Shown: positions 35,705-44,706 of the stretch, piece by piece
Layout: every line of letters begins with the position of its first letter
Numbering within the stretch: the stretch's first letter is position 1
Assembly (NCBI GenBank): GCA_017640725.1
Contig: JAEPQB010000001.1
Span: 186,001 to 250,000 of the forward strand
DNA from: Kordiimonadaceae bacterium
Lineage (GTDB): Bacteria > Pseudomonadota > Alphaproteobacteria > Sphingomonadales > Kordiimonadaceae
Length of the DNA stretch: 64,000 bases
Direction of reading: 5' to 3'
The notes under the pieces: generated by a model
Seen by the model: the letters and a program-made list of their open reading frames with translations, nothing else
Databases searched by the model: none
Told to the model about the DNA's origin: nothing
Program-made: the position numbers and the translations under genes

Positions 35705-37564
35705 ATGCCTGCAACAATCCTTGAAACCAATACCACCCCATTTGAAAAAGTCGCGGTGGATACAATTACTCTCGATATCGTCGAGAATGCACTCAGAAAC
35801 GCGCGCGAAGAAATGGACGCCACGCTCTTTCGCACAGCGATGAGCCCAGGCATCCGGGAACAAGGCGACGCCTTCCCGCTTATCGCGGACCGGGACGGCC
35901 TGATGGTCGTTGGCCAATTCGGCAGCTTCATCGATGGCTTCCTCAAGGGCTATAACGGAGACATCGAAGAAGGGGACATGATCTGGCTCGCAGACCCGTA
36001 TTCTTGTGAAGGCGCCGTATCGCATAACAATGACTGGCTGATCATCCGGCCGATCTTTGTAAAAGGTCGCCTCATCAGCTGGGCTTGCATGTTCGGCCAC
36101 ATGACAGACATTGGCGGCAAGGTGCCTGGCAGCTTGCCGACAGATGCCACCAGCATCTTTGAGGAAGGTGTGCGCATCCCGCCGATCAAGCTTTATAAAA
36201 ACGATGTGCTGCAAGAAGACATCCTGACGCTGGTGCTGCATCAGGTACGCATGCCTGAGTGGTGCCGAGCTGACCTGCTTGCAATTGTCGCAAGCTGCCG
36301 TGTGGCTGAGAAGCGCGTGCATGAGATTTGTGAGCGCTTCGGCGATGATTTCTTCGCATCAGCAACTGACGAGCTTCTGGACCGCAACAAGCGCGCCATG
36401 GGCCACCTCATAAACACTGCGGTCAGCACAGAAAAGGTCAGCTTCGAAGACTATATCTGTGATGATGGCCGCGGTTTTGGTCCATACAAAATGAAGTGCA
36501 CCATGTGGCGCGAGGGCGAGAAAGTCATTCTCGACTTCGACGGCACAGATCCGCAAGCCGTTGGCTCAATTAACTTTTACCTGAACGAAAACATGTTCAA
36601 GATGTTCTTTGGCATCTATATGGTCATGGTGTTCGACCCGCAGGTTATGTTCAACGATGGCTTTTATGACCTTGTTGACGTACGCATCCCGGAGGGCAGT
36701 TTGCTGAAGCCGAACTTCCCGGCGGCCCTGTCGTGCCGGACGCACGCACTGGGTCGTATCTTCGATATTTTGGGCGGCCTCTTGGGCCAAGGGCAACCAG
36801 AGTTCTTGAACGCGGCTGGCTTCTCATCAAGCCCGCACCTGATGTTCTCAGGTTTTGACAAAGACAGCGGCGACTGGTTCCAGCTATTCCAGATCGGCTT
36901 TGGCGGCATTCCTGGTCGCCCATGGGGTGATGGACCAGACGGCCACAGCCTGTGGCCTGGGTTCACCAACGTACCCAACGAGTTTCTTGAGCGCTATTTC
37001 CCGATGCGCATCAAGCACTATACCTCGATCCCAGATAGTGGTGGCGCGGGCTTGAACCGTGGTGGCAACGGCATATTGATGACCTACGAGTTCCTGAACA
37101 AAGGCACGGTATCGATCCATGATGACCGCTGGTTCACCTACCCATGGGGCGTGAACGGTGGTGCTCCCGGAGAGCGCTCAACCAAGGTCCTGCGCCGGGC
37201 GGATGGGACGGAAGAAATCATTCCGTCCAAGTGCGACCGCATCGAGGTGTTTGAAGGCGACGAGCTGGATTACATCACCTGGGGTGGTGGCGGATGGGGC
37301 AACCCGCTGGAGCGCGACCCCGAGCTGGTATCGCTGGAGGTCAGCCGCGGCCTCGTGAGCACAGAGGGTGCCTTCGAGAACTACGGTGTGAAAGTGAACA
37401 CGGATGGCAGCGTTGACGCCGCCGCCACCGAAGCAAAGCGCGCAGAGCTAGCGAAAGATCAAACCGAAGGCGAGATCTTCAACTTCGGGCCGGATATCGA
37501 AACGATCCGCGCCAACTGTAAGGCAGAGACGGGCCTTGATGCCCCCATTCAGCCACAGTGGTAA
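35705..37564 (+). CDS. hyuB: Hydantoinase/oxoprolinase subunit B
   Basis: 619 residues with GGGGAGG upstream of ATG 35705. HyuB hallmarks: IVENALRNAREEMDATLFRT, SPGIREQGDAFPLIADRDG, then MIWLADPYSCEGAVSHNNDW, and TSIPDSGGAGLNRGGNG near residue 450. Partner of HyuA in an ATP-dependent amidohydrolase. Last gene of the HMGL-hyuA-hyuB operon, closed by a strong terminator. The high density of G/C-ending codons here and in hyuA, compared with the regulators, suggests high expression. Confidence 0.93.
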   Translation: MPATILETNTTPFEKVAVDTITLDIVENALRNAREEMDATLFRTAMSPGIREQGDAFPLIADRDGLMVVGQFGSFIDGFLKGYNGDIEEGDMIWLADPYSCEGAVSHNNDWLIIRPIFVKGRLISWACMFGHMTDIGGKVPGSLPTDATSIFEEGVRIPPIKLYKNDVLQEDILTLVLHQVRMPEWCRADLLAIVASCRVAEKRVHEICERFGDDFFASATDELLDRNKRAMGHLINTAVSTEKVSFEDYICDDGRGFGPYKMKCTMWREGEKVILDFDGTDPQAVGSINFYLNENMFKMFFGIYMVMVFDPQVMFNDGFYDLVDVRIPEGSLLKPNFPAALSCRTHALGRIFDILGGLLGQGQPEFLNAAGFSSSPHLMFSGFDKDSGDWFQLFQIGFGGIPGRPWGDGPDGHSLWPGFTNVPNEFLERYFPMRIKHYTSIPDSGGAGLNRGGNGILMTYEFLNKGTVSIHDDRWFTYPWGVNGGAPGERSTKVLRRADGTEEIIPSKCDRIEVFEGDELDYITWGGGGWGNPLERDPELVSLEVSRGLVSTEGAFENYGVKVNTDGSVDAAATEAKRAELAKDQTEGEIFNFGPDIETIRANCKAETGLDAPIQPQW

Positions 37565-37586
37565 AGCAAGCATAGTTAACCAACGA

Positions 37587-37615
37587 AAGGCCGGGTGAAT
37601 CCCCGGCCTTTTTTT
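37587..37615. terminator. Intrinsic terminator after hyuB
   Basis: AAGGCCGGG (37587-37595) pairs with CCCGGCCTT (37602-37610) around TGAATC, followed by seven T. It may also serve the convergent ABM gene ending at 37614. Confidence 0.9.
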
Positions 37616-37997
37616 ATTGGTTTGGCAACATTGTTGTGTATTGCATCACCGGCGCTGACGAGAGCATTTCGCGAAGATTTTTCCAGTCACCTGACGCGAC
37701 AATTCTGTCGAAATGTTCCAGATGCAACGCTTTGCTCTGCCATCGCTCAATCAATATGAACTGGTTCGGAGCATCTATGCCAGTCAGCACATGGGCATCC
37801 TCAAATCCTGACTCAGTTGTCATGGCCTGCTTTACGCCCGACATAATCCTGGTGAACTCCTCCAGACGTTCTGCACGAACTTCAAACTGAATGATCAAAT
37901 ATACCGGCTTTTCGTCTACATCCTGTGCCATAACCACTCCCCCAATGAATACTAGAAACAAGCACGCTCCGACCAAAATTCTAGCCGTGTTTTTCAT
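37614..37997 (-). CDS. Secreted antibiotic-biosynthesis-monooxygenase-fold protein
   Basis: 127 residues. Signal peptide 1-24 (ILVGACLFLVFIGGVVMAQ) is followed by one ABM-type ferredoxin-like domain (VYLIIQFEVRAERLEEFTRI, ESGFEDAHVL, NQFILIERWQSKALHLEHF). ABM proteins are small dimers; some oxygenate polyketides, others are stress or quinone-modifying factors. Export is unusual. Upstream lies GTATAC (38003-38008), but without the TTG/CAA flanks. Role in the island unknown. Confidence 0.8.
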   Translation of the reverse strand: MKNTARILVGACLFLVFIGGVVMAQDVDEKPVYLIIQFEVRAERLEEFTRIMSGVKQAMTTESGFEDAHVLTGIDAPNQFILIERWQSKALHLEHFDRIVASGDWKNLREMLSSAPVMQYTTMLPNQ

Positions 37998-38082
37998 AAT
38001 CGGTATACTCTTTGGTGTTGATTAGTAAGACATACAGCGCCATAAACGCGCATTCGAGGGGCAATAGCGAAATCTGAATTTC

Positions 38083-38979
38083 ATGAATGAAACATTAAAT
38101 TGGCATGACCTTCAGTTGTTTGTTGCGGTGGCAATTGCAGGTGGACTTGCTGGTGCAACAAAAACAACAGGATTGTCGGCACCTACGCTTGGCCGCCGCA
38201 TGACGGCACTTGAGCATGCAGCCGGCGGGCAACTATTTTTCAGACACAAAAATGGCTATCGACTGACAGAATTGGGGGCCGAACTGCTCGATCACGCCAC
38301 AAAAATGCAAGACGCTGCAGCGGGCGTGGAGCGATGGCGATCGAAGAAAGACCCCACCCCAGTCGTCAAGTTGACCGCTGGTGCATGGACCAGCCGGTTT
38401 GTTGCCCAAAATGCTATGTTACTACCCTCGGGCACGAACTATCGAATTGTGCCCGATAGTCATTTTTTTGACCTGCGGCGACGCGAGGCACACTTGGCCA
38501 TTCGCAATCGGCGCCCAACGCAGCAAGGGCTTGCGGCTAGAAAACTCGGGAGTGTCGCTTTTGCCCTGTACGGCGCGAAAGAATTGACCGAGAGTGGCCC
38601 GCCCACATCAGCTGCCGACCTTTTGAACACAATACCTTGCCTTTCATTCGAGCCAAGCGGCGCTGCAACAGCTTCTGCGGCGTGGCTGAAAGAAAAAACC
38701 GATAGGCTTGCGGCGATGTCATTTTCCAGTCCGACCCTTGTGCTGGAGGCAGCGATTGCAGGAGCCGGGCTGTGTGTGCTGCCATGTTTTGTGGGTGACC
38801 TAGAAGCGAGGCTGCAAAGATACTCAGAGCCCATTCCGGAACTGGAACATGTTCAGTGGCTCGTCAGTCATGATGAAGACCGACACCTGGCACACGTTAA
38901 GCAAACAGCAAAAGCCCTGCATTCAATGTTCAGTGAAAGGCGGGCACTGTTCGCAGGAGAGGAACCTACAGCTCCATGA
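38083..38979 (+). CDS. LysR-family transcriptional regulator
   Basis: 298 residues. The N-terminal HTH (LNWHDLQLFVAVAIAGGLAG, LSAPTLGRRMTALEHAAGGQ, then LFFRHKNGYRLTELG) is canonical LysR. The effector domain from about residue 95 contains FDLRRREAHLAIR-like strands and the AGAGLCVLPCFVGD segment. Divergent from the ABM gene, and its 3' end overlaps the convergent symporter gene by 14 bp. It may provide a second input to island A; target unknown. Confidence 0.92.
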   Translation: MNETLNWHDLQLFVAVAIAGGLAGATKTTGLSAPTLGRRMTALEHAAGGQLFFRHKNGYRLTELGAELLDHATKMQDAAAGVERWRSKKDPTPVVKLTAGAWTSRFVAQNAMLLPSGTNYRIVPDSHFFDLRRREAHLAIRNRRPTQQGLAARKLGSVAFALYGAKELTESGPPTSAADLLNTIPCLSFEPSGAATASAAWLKEKTDRLAAMSFSSPTLVLEAAIAGAGLCVLPCFVGDLEARLQRYSEPIPELEHVQWLVSHDEDRHLAHVKQTAKALHSMFSERRALFAGEEPTAP

Positions 38980-40462
38980 TACGGTTGATGTCTTTGGCGA
39001 TTTCTTCTTCAGGGGTGGCGAACGACACCAGGATAAACAGGACCATGGACACGAGCAGCGCCAGAAACCCTGGGTGCATGGCGTACGGGAGCGACCAACC
39101 CAAGACCTGAAACGCCAAGTTTATCACAAGGCTGAAAATAATCGCTGTGATCGCAGCCGGACGGGTTGCGCGCTTCCAATTCAGGCCAATCACCACAATC
39201 GGCACAATCGCTGCAGCAAAAGTGCCCCATCCAAACGCGCCTAAGAGCGCCACCAATTGACCGCTGCCATAGTGGGCATAGAGCGCAAACCCGGTTGCAA
39301 TTAGGGAAATTATGACGGTCGCCCAGCGCGCAGACGTTAGTTCCGCCTTCATTGCCATGCCGCGCACGGCTTTGGGGATATCATGGACAATTGCAGCTGC
39401 GCCAATGTTCAGGAACGCGTCCGCCGTTGACATTATGGCGGCAAACAAGCCCGCAAACACAATGCCTGCAAGCAAAGGGTGCGCATACTCTGAGAGGAAA
39501 ACCGGTGCGGCCTGATCTGCCGCCTCTAGCGGTGTGAGCATATCACCAACCACCACGGCGCGCATGACAAGCCCTACGCTCACCCACAGCAAGACCGCAA
39601 CCGCATAGCCAAGCATGGACATGGGCAGGATGATTTTATTGTCCTCAATGCGCCGGTTCATCATCATTTTCGTAATGATGTGCGGCTGGCCGGCGAGGCC
39701 AAATCCAAATAAGAAAAACCAACTGAGCACACCCACCGCCCCAACAGTACCAAAGGGCATAATAGCTTCGGGGTCATCGGCAAAGATGGTTTGACTGACT
39801 TCAGTCATGCCGCCGTCGAACACGTTGGCCGCGGTGATCACAACCAGAATGCCGGCCACGATCATGATCGAACCCTGCACAAGGTCGGTGTAGACTGACG
39901 CAATAATACCGCCCGTCACAGAATAAAAAATAAGGACCGAAGTCGAAATCACGGCGCACGTGACCAAGCTAATATCAGCAAACATGGGGGTGGCAGCTAA
40001 AAGCGCCTTCAAGACCATCGCCATCGCCAGAATTTGTGTCGCCATGTAACCGAGCACGCCAAGAAGAATAGTAACCCCCGTCAGGCCGCGCGCGAGCTCG
40101 CTGTTGTAGCGCGCTGCCACTATGTCTGGCAGCGAGAGCGTATCGCGCACTTCCGCAATCATGCGGATGCGTTTAGCGATCAGGAAAAAGCCAATAGCAA
40201 ACCCAAATGCCGTGACTGTGCTCATCCACACGGAACTGAGCCCGGTGGAGTAAACAAGCCCCGGGCCGCCAACAAAGCCAAAGCCCGAGAGGGAGCTGGA
40301 GAAAACGGCAAGGCCAACAACAATGGGGCCCAGGCTGCGGCCTGCGACAAAGAAATCACCCGCTGACTTTGTTTTTCGCATGGCCCAAAGGCCGATCCCA
40401 ATGCACAGCACCATGTAGAAAAGCACAGAGCCAAGAATGATCGGTTGCCGGAGCTCTTCCAT
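38966..40462 (-). CDS. Sodium:solute symporter (SSS family)
   Basis: 498 residues, about 13 membrane helices. SAGDFFVAGRSLGPIVVGLA (TM1 entry) and SSLSGFGFVGGPGLVY are typical SSS blocks, as is the central FLLFGFGLAGQPHIITKMM. The family imports pantothenate, proline, solutes and hydantoins with Na+. It overlaps the upstream small membrane protein gene by one base (40462). Probably the inner-membrane carrier for the ligand that enters through the TonB receptor, or for its first breakdown product (inference). Confidence 0.92.
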   Translation of the reverse strand: MEELRQPIILGSVLFYMVLCIGIGLWAMRKTKSAGDFFVAGRSLGPIVVGLAVFSSSLSGFGFVGGPGLVYSTGLSSVWMSTVTAFGFAIGFFLIAKRIRMIAEVRDTLSLPDIVAARYNSELARGLTGVTILLGVLGYMATQILAMAMVLKALLAATPMFADISLVTCAVISTSVLIFYSVTGGIIASVYTDLVQGSIMIVAGILVVITAANVFDGGMTEVSQTIFADDPEAIMPFGTVGAVGVLSWFFLFGFGLAGQPHIITKMMMNRRIEDNKIILPMSMLGYAVAVLLWVSVGLVMRAVVVGDMLTPLEAADQAAPVFLSEYAHPLLAGIVFAGLFAAIMSTADAFLNIGAAAIVHDIPKAVRGMAMKAELTSARWATVIISLIATGFALYAHYGSGQLVALLGAFGWGTFAAAIVPIVVIGLNWKRATRPAAITAIIFSLVINLAFQVLGWSLPYAMHPGFLALLVSMVLFILVSFATPEEEIAKDINRIMEL

Positions 40463-40995
40463 TAGGACTCACCCTCGTGCTCTCGTAGGAGCGCTTCAAA
40501 GCCCTCTCTATCCTCGTTGGTATAGATGAACCTGTTGAACCCAAAGACGTAGAAGAAGGTGAGCAAAAGACCAACACCCCACACCGCATACACCGCCAGG
40601 GCAGAAGGCAGCGGAAACCCGGCAATGAAATTCAGGTTTTCCATCTCTTGAGGGCCGGTCAGGAAACGCTCGTAACTCATGTTGATTGCAAGCCAAACAA
40701 TCACGCTCAACCCCAGAACAAGCATCAGCCTCCGGCGCATGCCGTGCTGCCGCAAGGGTGTTTTGAATGGCAACAACAAAAGCGATGCCATCGCTGTGAG
40801 CGTAGCAGTTTGCAGAATTAGAATCGGCGCAGAAATCGGCGTGTAACGCGCCTCGCCATCAACAGCGACGCGCATGGAAGGCACGTCAGGGTGAGGTGAG
40901 CCAGTAGCACCGATGGGCTCCGGAGTGAACACAATCCATAAGACACAAGCAATTGCAACAAGCAGCGAATACAAAAGTGTATTGATTGGTTTCAT
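40462..40995 (-). CDS. Small membrane protein, partner of the symporter
   Basis: 177 residues with about four hydrophobic segments (residues 5-24, 55-78, 90-108, 125-150) and an acidic C-terminus (EDREGFEALLREHEGES). It is translated immediately before the SSS gene with one shared base, an arrangement seen for accessory subunits of some SSS and TRAP carriers. Part of it (LNFIAGFPLPSALAVYAVWG, then FYVFGFNRFIY) recalls the DUF997/YhdT-type small partner of PanF, though this protein is longer. Function inferred from coupling only. Confidence 0.65.
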   Translation of the reverse strand: MKPINTLLYSLLVAIACVLWIVFTPEPIGATGSPHPDVPSMRVAVDGEARYTPISAPILILQTATLTAMASLLLLPFKTPLRQHGMRRRLMLVLGLSVIVWLAINMSYERFLTGPQEMENLNFIAGFPLPSALAVYAVWGVGLLLTFFYVFGFNRFIYTNEDREGFEALLREHEGES

Positions 40996-41137
40996 GATTT
41001 TCCCCAGGGCCCATTCCAGGCGAAAACCTGAGCGAAATCAAGTGACTTGCCATTGATGTGGGTCATTGAGCAATCAGCATCCCGCTGCTTCCATGACAAA
41101 AGGGATTCCTAACTTAAGACACTCATGAGGAAACAGC

Positions 41138-41827
41138 ATGGCGAACGAGTCCACCATGGTAACGTCCGATAAAACGGCCCGTGAAATTTTTGAAGAGGTC
41201 TGGGCTAACCCAGCGCGTGCAAAATTCGGGTTTGGCGAGAAAATCGCAATTGTGAATGTGGATCCGCAAAAAGCCTACACTCGTCCGGATCTGTTTCCGA
41301 AAACGGCATATATTACGGATCCGGAACAAATGGAATATGTCAATGAAATCAGTTCGTTGGCGCGCGGCAAGGGGTTGCCGGTGGTGTGGACGCATGTTGC
41401 TTATATGGATAATGCGTCTGATGCCGGTGTGTGGGGCACGCGTACTGATACGCCAGACAGCTTGCAAAACATCAAGTATGGGTCAGAACGGCATGAATTT
41501 GATGACCGCCTGACGATCGAAGAGAGCGTGGATGCGGTTTACACCAAACGCATGCCTTCGGCGTTTTTTGAAACGCCGCTCGCCTCGTTCCTGACATGGC
41601 ACAAAGTGGACACGGTAGTAATTACCGGCGGCTCCACCTCAGGCTGTATCAGGGCGACAGCGGTTGATGCATTGAGCCATGGTTACCGCGCCATCGTGCC
41701 TATCGAATGTGTTGCCGACAAACACGAAAGCTATCACTTCGCCAACCTGACGGACCTGCAGATCAAATACGCAGACGTCGTGCGCGTACAGGAAGTGATT
41801 GACCAAATCAACGCCTACAAGGACTGA
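41138..41827 (+). CDS. Isochorismatase-fold amidohydrolase, second copy
   Basis: 229 residues; ATG 41138 after AGGAAAC. Triad intact: Asp42 in IVNVDPQKAY, Lys137 in VYTKRMPSAFFETPLAS, Cys170 in GSTSGCIRATAVDA. It belongs to the same N-carbamoylsarcosine-amidase-like group as the protein at 30664, with a longer N-terminus. First gene of a three-gene operon with two deacetylases (9-bp gap, then a TGATG overlap). It likely removes an amide or carbamoyl group from an intermediate. Confidence 0.88.
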   Translation: MANESTMVTSDKTAREIFEEVWANPARAKFGFGEKIAIVNVDPQKAYTRPDLFPKTAYITDPEQMEYVNEISSLARGKGLPVVWTHVAYMDNASDAGVWGTRTDTPDSLQNIKYGSERHEFDDRLTIEESVDAVYTKRMPSAFFETPLASFLTWHKVDTVVITGGSTSGCIRATAVDALSHGYRAIVPIECVADKHESYHFANLTDLQIKYADVVRVQEVIDQINAYKD

Positions 41828-41836
41828 TGACACGCC

Positions 41837-42760
41837 ATGAAGTATGACCCCGAGCATTATGATTATTGGCCCTACCAAAACCGGCCCAAGATTGTTTGGC
41901 CCGGTGGCAAAAAAGTAGCTTTTTGGGTTGCACCCAACATTGAGTTTTATGAGCTCAATCCACCCGCGAACCCACAGCGCAAAAGCTGGCCTCGTCCTTA
42001 CCCAGACATAACGCCCTATAGCTACCGGGATCACGGCAACCGGGTTGGCCATTGGCGCTTGATGGAAATGATGGACGAGTTTGGTGTGCGCGGCTCAATC
42101 TCGCTTTCTGTGGCCATGTGCCAGCACCACCCTGAGATTATTGAAGCGTGCGCGGCCCGCAAGTGGGAGTTTTTCAGCCACGGCATCTACAACACCCGGT
42201 ACATTTATGGGATGGATCATGCACAGGAACAAGCGATCCTGACGGATTCGATCAAGACCGTTGAAACTGCCACAGGCCAGCGCATCCGGGGGTATCTGGC
42301 CCCAGCATTGACGCACACCGAACACACCATCGACCTGCTCGCTGAAAATGATTTTTGGTATAGCTGCGACTTGTTCCAGGATGACCAGCCGCAACCCCTG
42401 AAAACCAAGTCAGGTAAAAAACTCGTTTCCATGCCCTACAGCCTGGAAGTGAACGATCATTATGCCTTCAATGTTTATGGCCAAAGCGCCCGTCAGTATG
42501 CAGACCTGCTGAAACGCCAGTTTGATACGCTATTGGAAGAAGGCGCTGAAAGCGGCACAGTCATGTGTATACCCCTGCACGCCTACCTGATAGGCCGCGC
42601 CCACCGTATGGGGCCATTCCGCGAAGTGCTAGACTATATCACGGGTCACAAAGATGACGTTTGGGTCACTACGGCTATTGAGATAGCAGACTATTACCTT
42701 AACAATTGCTACGACGATGCGCTCAAGAGTATCGAGGCCGCGCAAAGGGAGGCCAGCTGA
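41837..42760 (+). CDS. Polysaccharide-deacetylase-fold hydrolase, PuuE-like, first
   Basis: 307 residues. The NodB-homology fold is recognisable, in the version seen in cytoplasmic allantoinase-like PuuE proteins: SYRDHGNRVGHWRLMEMMDE, then FFSHGIYNTRYIYGMDHAQE and GYLAPALTHTEHTIDLLAEN. The classic TFDD metal motif is absent, as in PuuE. These enzymes hydrolyse cyclic ureides or amides rather than sugars. No signal peptide. Its stop overlaps the paralogue's start (TGATG at 42758-42762). Substrate unknown; fits a ring-opening or deacylation step of island A. Confidence 0.82.
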   Translation: MKYDPEHYDYWPYQNRPKIVWPGGKKVAFWVAPNIEFYELNPPANPQRKSWPRPYPDITPYSYRDHGNRVGHWRLMEMMDEFGVRGSISLSVAMCQHHPEIIEACAARKWEFFSHGIYNTRYIYGMDHAQEQAILTDSIKTVETATGQRIRGYLAPALTHTEHTIDLLAENDFWYSCDLFQDDQPQPLKTKSGKKLVSMPYSLEVNDHYAFNVYGQSARQYADLLKRQFDTLLEEGAESGTVMCIPLHAYLIGRAHRMGPFREVLDYITGHKDDVWVTTAIEIADYYLNNCYDDALKSIEAAQREAS

Positions 42761-43680
42761 TGACGCTTCCTGAGGATTATCTGAAGTATCCGCATCGCAG
42801 TCATGGCATGGATCATGATCTGTATCCCTGGTCGAACCTTTTTAACCGCCCAACTGTACGTTGGCCGGGCGACAAGTCGGTCGCTCTATGGATAACCGTC
42901 GCGCTTGAGTATTTTCCGCTCACGCCAAATGACGGTCCGTTTCGCGCCCCCGGCCACATGGTGACGCCCTATCCGGATTATCGAACCTACACAACACGGG
43001 ATTATGGCAACAGGGTTGGCGTGTTCCGTATCATGAAAGTTCTGGACGCACTTGGCCTCAAGGCCTCGACGCCAATGAGTGCCAAAATCGCTGAACGCTA
43101 CCCAGCGTTACTGAAGGCCGTACAGGACCGGGATTGGGAAGTTATCGGTCACGGTGTTGATATGAACCATATCCACTATGGTGGCATGGATGCAGCGCAA
43201 GAAGCCCAACAAATCGAAGATGCGCTTGTTATGCTGGAAAAACATACCGGCTCAAAGCCCGTGGGCTGGTTCTCACCAGCGCGCAGCGAAAGTGAAAACA
43301 CCCTTGAGCTGTTGGCCGAACATGGAATTGATTATGCCTGCGACTGGGTCAATGACGACATGCCCTATGACATGACAACAAGCGCGGGTACCATTACTGC
43401 GATGCCACACACGATGGAATTGGATGACCGGCAACTGATGGTCACCCTTGGCCAGAACGAAGAAACATATCAGGAGCAAATTCTGGCTGCCTTTGACTTG
43501 CTCAGAAGCGAAGGCAAAAGCCATGGCGGGCGCATATTGCACCTATCGCTAACGCCTTATGTGATTGGTCAGCCGTTCCGCATTTGGGCACTTCGCAAAG
43601 TACTGGAAACAATTATGGCTAGCAATGATGTCTGGAGTGCGACCCCGAGCGAAATCCTGAAAGTTTGGCGCGGGAAATAA
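42760..43680 (+). CDS. Polysaccharide-deacetylase-fold hydrolase, PuuE-like, second
   Basis: 306 residues from the ATG at 42760, overlapping the first copy. Same fold and same order of motifs: TYTTRDYGNRVGVFRIMKVL, VIGHGVDMNHIHYGGMDAAQ and GWFSPARSESENTLELLAEH. The two are clear paralogues but well diverged, so they probably form a heteromer or act on successive substrates. It ends 12 bp from the convergent VOC gene, with no terminator visible in between. Confidence 0.82.
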   Translation: MTLPEDYLKYPHRSHGMDHDLYPWSNLFNRPTVRWPGDKSVALWITVALEYFPLTPNDGPFRAPGHMVTPYPDYRTYTTRDYGNRVGVFRIMKVLDALGLKASTPMSAKIAERYPALLKAVQDRDWEVIGHGVDMNHIHYGGMDAAQEAQQIEDALVMLEKHTGSKPVGWFSPARSESENTLELLAEHGIDYACDWVNDDMPYDMTTSAGTITAMPHTMELDDRQLMVTLGQNEETYQEQILAAFDLLRSEGKSHGGRILHLSLTPYVIGQPFRIWALRKVLETIMASNDVWSATPSEILKVWRGK

Positions 43681-43692
43681 CACCCTGCCCGC

Positions 43693-44706
43693 TCAGTCGC
43701 CTGTCACTTCATAAATCTCGATCTTCGTGCCGCCCGGGGCGGTTGCAACAAACACATTGACCGACCCAACCCCCGACATTGGCAAATCGTTCGAAATGTC
43801 AGTCACGGGGTATCCCAGGTTTGCTATATACTCCCGCACTTCAACGAGGCCTTCAGCGGGAAACCTGAGGCGCGCCAAACCGCGATTAGGCATATCTGTG
43901 CGACCGGAAAAATCAGAACCACTCGCACCTTCAAATGCCAATAGTTCAATACTGCCTTCGTTTTCGCCATTCGGATGCATGATAGAAACATCCCGCACAA
44001 TTTCGGTCGCCAAATTGTGAGGCAAACCAAGCACGTTGGGCCCAGCAGTTTTTGAGGGCGCCTTATGATCTAGATAAGACCGGAAGCCCATACCATCACG
44101 CCAGAAACGACGGGCATCCTCAATATCTGAAACGATCATGGTGGCATTAAACGCACGCGAAAATTTCTTCATATTCGGCCAGCCCTCAAGAGGGGGTTGA
44201 ATCCTCTCAATGACAGCAAGGCGAACACCATCAAGGCCGCGCGGCAACCATTCTTTCACTACAAAGGGACCGAATGAAAATTGAATGGGCTCGCTTGCCC
44301 CCGTCCAACCTGCATCCATAAGGGCACGACGTGTCGCGTTCATGTCAGCAACGCGCATGTTGAAATCAAACAGGCCACCAGTGTCCCAGGATTGGCCATT
44401 GGGCCGAATATAATCGCTGGCCTCGCCATCAAACTCGATGAGGCGAATAAAGCCGCGCTCCGTGCCAGGGTTGCCAATGACGGTGTATGAAGCAGATTGC
44501 TCAACACCCCACAGCGACAACCAACCGGCATCTACGGTTCCACTGCCACGCACTTCCCAGCCGGCGATGGGAGCAAACTCGTTCACCCACGCCGAGGCGT
44601 CAGCCGTTACGATCAGCAGCTCGTGGTATCCCTCAGTTATGCGCTGAGCATTTGCTGGCACAAGAGAAACAAATGAAAAAAGGATCAGGCCTAACAGGTG
44701 CTTCAT
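43693..44706 (-). CDS. Secreted two-domain VOC (glyoxalase-fold) protein
   Basis: 337 residues. A signal peptide (ending VPANAQ, residue 20) is followed by two VOC half-domains (about 25-165 and 180-335; the second starts FNATMIVSDIEDARRFWRDG and ends FVATAPGGTKIEIYE). Fused double VOC units resemble extradiol dioxygenases and fosfomycin-type enzymes, but periplasmic ones are rare. Metal ligands are not obvious. Last gene of the minus-strand operon 45961-43693, overlapping the hydrolase upstream by four bases. Role unknown. Confidence 0.78.
   Translation of the reverse strand: MKHLLGLILFSFVSLVPANAQRITEGYHELLIVTADASAWVNEFAPIAGWEVRGSGTVDAGWLSLWGVEQSASYTVIGNPGTERGFIRLIEFDGEASDYIRPNGQSWDTGGLFDFNMRVADMNATRRALMDAGWTGASEPIQFSFGPFVVKEWLPRGLDGVRLAVIERIQPPLEGWPNMKKFSRAFNATMIVSDIEDARRFWRDGMGFRSYLDHKAPSKTAGPNVLGLPHNLATEIVRDVSIMHPNGENEGSIELLAFEGASGSDFSGRTDMPNRGLARLRFPAEGLVEVREYIANLGYPVTDISNDLPMSGVGSVNVFVATAPGGTKIEIYEVTGD

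Noticed and set aside
33636-37564. Acetone/acetophenone carboxylase subunits
   Set aside because: No third small carboxylase subunit is present, and amidohydrolase neighbours favour the hydantoinase branch; not fully excluded.
38003-38008. GTATAC between the ABM and LysR genes as a further FCD-GntR site
   Set aside because: The TTG and CAA flanks that define the other sites are absent (CGGTATACTC).
41138-41827. Nicotinamidase assignment for the isochorismatase-fold protein
   Set aside because: The TSGCIRA block and the gene context fit N-carbamoylsarcosine-amidase-like enzymes better, and the nicotinamidase metal-ligand pattern is not seen.
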